DNA from: Candidatus Altarchaeota archaeon | GTDB taxonomy: Archaea > SpSt-1190 | DNA length: 6,728 bases | Assembly: GCA_030590165.1 (NCBI GenBank) | Contig: JAUUZA010000035.1 | Span: 1 to 6,728, forward strand | Direction: 5' to 3' | Notes under the pieces: model-generated | Database searches by the model: none | Told to the model about the DNA's origin: nothing | What the model saw: the letters and a program-made list of their open reading frames with translations, nothing else | Shown here: in pieces, positions 6,026 to 6,728 of the stretch | How positions within the stretch are numbered: position 1 is the stretch's first letter | Layout of the letters: each line of letters starts with the position of its first letter | Translations under genes and position numbers: made by a program

Positions 6026-6382
6026 TTATTCACCTTTTTTGAGCATTTTTTCTACTTGTTGTCTCGTAACAAGTTTCACAGGGTTTAAGAGTTGAAGATA
6101 TGCATTGATTTCTTTTATTTCAGCCCTGCTTGCAGTCTTCAATAATTTACCTTCAATCCTTCGTAATATCTCTTTCGATTCTTCAGTTCGTCTTTTTAAT
6201 TGAGATGACGCTTTTATTAATGTTTTAATTTTTTCGTCATGTTCTCTCTGGGAACGTATTGAATTCATACGAAAGCTTTCAAATCTATTAGATAATTCCT
6301 CAATCTGCGATTCAAGAATTCTTATTCTTTCCTCAACCCCACTGAGTCGTTTGTTTATCTCTCCCTGCACAAAGACTCTCAT
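6026..6382 (-). CDS. Small coiled-coil protein, function unknown
   Basis: The 118 residues are almost wholly helical. Residues 8-80 carry heptad spacing of Ile/Leu with many Arg, Glu and Lys, as in a dimeric or trimeric coiled coil. A separate C-terminal segment (about 84-117) includes AEIKEINAYLQLLNPVKLV and then TRQQVEKML, which looks like a small folded helix-turn-helix cap and is the part most likely to be conserved. No signal peptide or membrane segment is seen, so it should be cytoplasmic. The ATG at 6382 lies 22 bases after a TATAAAG element, suggesting a leaderless mRNA. Its last codons contain the ribosome site of the next coiled-coil gene, so both products are probably made together and may form one complex. 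No known family recognised. Confidence 0.85.
   Translation of the reverse strand: MRVFVQGEINKRLSGVEERIRILESQIEELSNRFESFRMNSIRSQREHDEKIKTLIKASSQLKRRTEESKEILRRIEGKLLKTASRAEIKEINAYLQLLNPVKLVTRQQVEKMLKKGE
6030..6034 (-). promoter_or_regulatory. Shine-Dalgarno site GGTGA that decides the start at 6024
   Basis: GGTGA on the minus strand ends five bases before the ATG at 6024. It is a strong match to the archaeal 16S 3' end. It lies within the last two sense codons (Gly-Glu) of the upstream gene, whose TAA stop comes one base before the ATG, the classic arrangement for translational coupling. It is the clearest ribosome site in the window; the only other possible one is GGGGA before rnhB. Confidence 0.8.
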
Positions 6383-6400
6383 CTTAGTAGTTATTTAAGG

Positions 6401-6407
6401 CTTTATA
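6401..6407 (-). promoter_or_regulatory. Candidate TATA box of the coiled-coil operon
   Basis: The minus-strand TATAAAG is centred 22 bases before the ATG at 6382. It contains the TAA stop codon (6403-6405) of the upstream small membrane gene, so one short stretch may serve both purposes. Confidence 0.5.
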
Positions 6408-6582
6408 GAGCTCGAATTTCTTTAACAAGTAGTAATAGGCTAATAAAAAGCAGAATTACAAGTGGTTTCCAGAATGAAGCCAACCAGATTGATGCAGCAC
6501 AAAAAAGAAGAGACTTTAGCTTTGTTTTTCTGAAAAGAAGATAAGCACTAAGAGAAAGAGCGAGTTCAATCAACATATGCAT
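6403..6582 (-). CDS. Small hydrophobic membrane protein (59 residues)
   Basis: The reading frame ATG 6582 to TAA 6403 encodes a 59-residue, Leu-rich protein. A first hydrophobic helix (about 4-17, IELALSLSAYLLF) is followed by a basic loop, RKTKLK (18-23). A second hydrophobic stretch (24-53) is interrupted by K39-P40, which could be the turn of a helical hairpin. By the positive-inside rule the RKTKLK loop and the KEIR end would face the cytoplasm and the N-terminus would face outside. A second ATG two codons on (6576) sits 25 bases after a TATA-like element and may be the true start, giving 57 residues. It precedes the coiled-coil genes on the same strand by 20 bases, so it may supply them with a membrane partner. 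The composition and a clean fit between promoters argue that it is a real gene, but no family is recognised. Confidence 0.6.
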   Translation of the reverse strand: MHMLIELALSLSAYLLFRKTKLKSLLFCAASIWLASFWKPLVILLFISLLLLVKEIRAL

Positions 6583-6589
6583 AAATATT
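6581..6589 (+). promoter_or_regulatory. Candidate TATA box for the gene at 6609
   Basis: ATAAATATT is centred 24 bases before the ATG at 6609, with no ribosome site between them, indicating a leaderless transcript. It overlaps the first ATG of the divergent small membrane gene. Confidence 0.5.
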
Positions 6590-6594
6590 CTACA

Positions 6595-6606
6595 TTTAAT
6601 ATAAGA
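6595..6606 (-). promoter_or_regulatory. Candidate TATA region for the small membrane protein gene
   Basis: On the minus strand this reads TCTTATATTAAA. The TTATATT core is centred 25 bases before the second ATG (6576) and 19 before the first (6582). It lies just before the divergent start at 6609, so the two promoters occupy the same roughly 30 bases. Confidence 0.45.
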
Positions 6607-6608
6607 TT

Positions 6609-6728
6609 ATGGCAGAGGGTGCTTATTGGGGTTATTGGAAGCATAAGATTGAACAGATGTGGAAGGAGATTGAAGACCTCAAACAGAGAGTTATTGAATT
6701 AGAATCAGGAAAAGCAATTAAAACTCAA
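6609..6728 (+). CDS. N-terminal part of a coiled-coil protein, cut by the window edge
   Basis: ATG 6609 opens a frame that stays open for 40 codons to the last base. The product begins with an aromatic-rich stretch, AYWGYWKHKIEQMW (5-18), and continues into a heptad-like helix (KEIEDLKQRVIELE, 19-32). It is thus the third coiled-coil gene in the cluster. A TATA element 24 bases upstream supports this start and a leaderless mRNA. No family can be named from so short a piece. The Trp/Tyr cluster at the N-terminus is unusual and might bind a membrane surface or a protein partner, which is only a guess. Confidence 0.7.
   Translation, partial: MAEGAYWGYWKHKIEQMWKEIEDLKQRVIELESGKAIKTQ

Overview
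The window looks like ordinary chromosomal DNA from a small-genome, AT-rich archaeon. The evidence is an archaeal-type RNase HII with a C-terminal PCNA-binding-like tail, A/T-rich TATA elements centred about 25 bases before most start codons (leaderless transcription), a GGTGA ribosome site only inside an operon, a sequon-rich membrane protein, and very tight gene packing with overlapping tails. A DPANN lineage (Woesearchaeota/Pacearchaeota-like) is my best guess from style and gene content, but it is an inference. I see no tRNA, rRNA, CRISPR array, transposase, integrase or attachment site.

Layout. A truncated gene enters from the left (1-252, +) and overlaps tail to tail with rnhB (236-856, -). 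Upstream of rnhB on the same strand is a small surface or membrane glycoprotein-like gene (895-1545, -). A 136-base divergent spacer then separates it from a large orphan gene (1682-4258, +) encoding an 858-residue Lys/Glu-rich protein with a Gly/Ala/Pro-rich hydrophobic tail. Next, on the same strand, is a compact six-helix rhomboid protease (4332-4922, +) with its full catalytic set. It overlaps tail to tail with a stand-alone CheY-like receiver (4903-5304, -).

The right third is a minus-strand group: a 59-residue membrane protein (6403-6582), a 118-residue coiled-coil protein (6026-6382), a 216-residue protein with a Gly-Met-Pro linker and coiled coil (5374-6024), and then the receiver. 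A further coiled-coil gene starts divergently at 6609 and runs off the right edge.

How the genes may work together. rnhB removes ribonucleotides and RNA primers and probably docks on PCNA. The rhomboid may act on nearby membrane proteins, and the hydrophobic tail of the 858-residue protein is the obvious local candidate. The 118- and 216-residue coiled-coil proteins are translationally coupled and so probably act together. The third coiled-coil gene and the tiny membrane protein share an interlocked promoter region, so a membrane-linked scaffold is possible but unproven. Nothing here proves a defence or mobile system. The orphan protein with its rhomboid neighbour and the coiled-coil cluster are the parts most worth following up.
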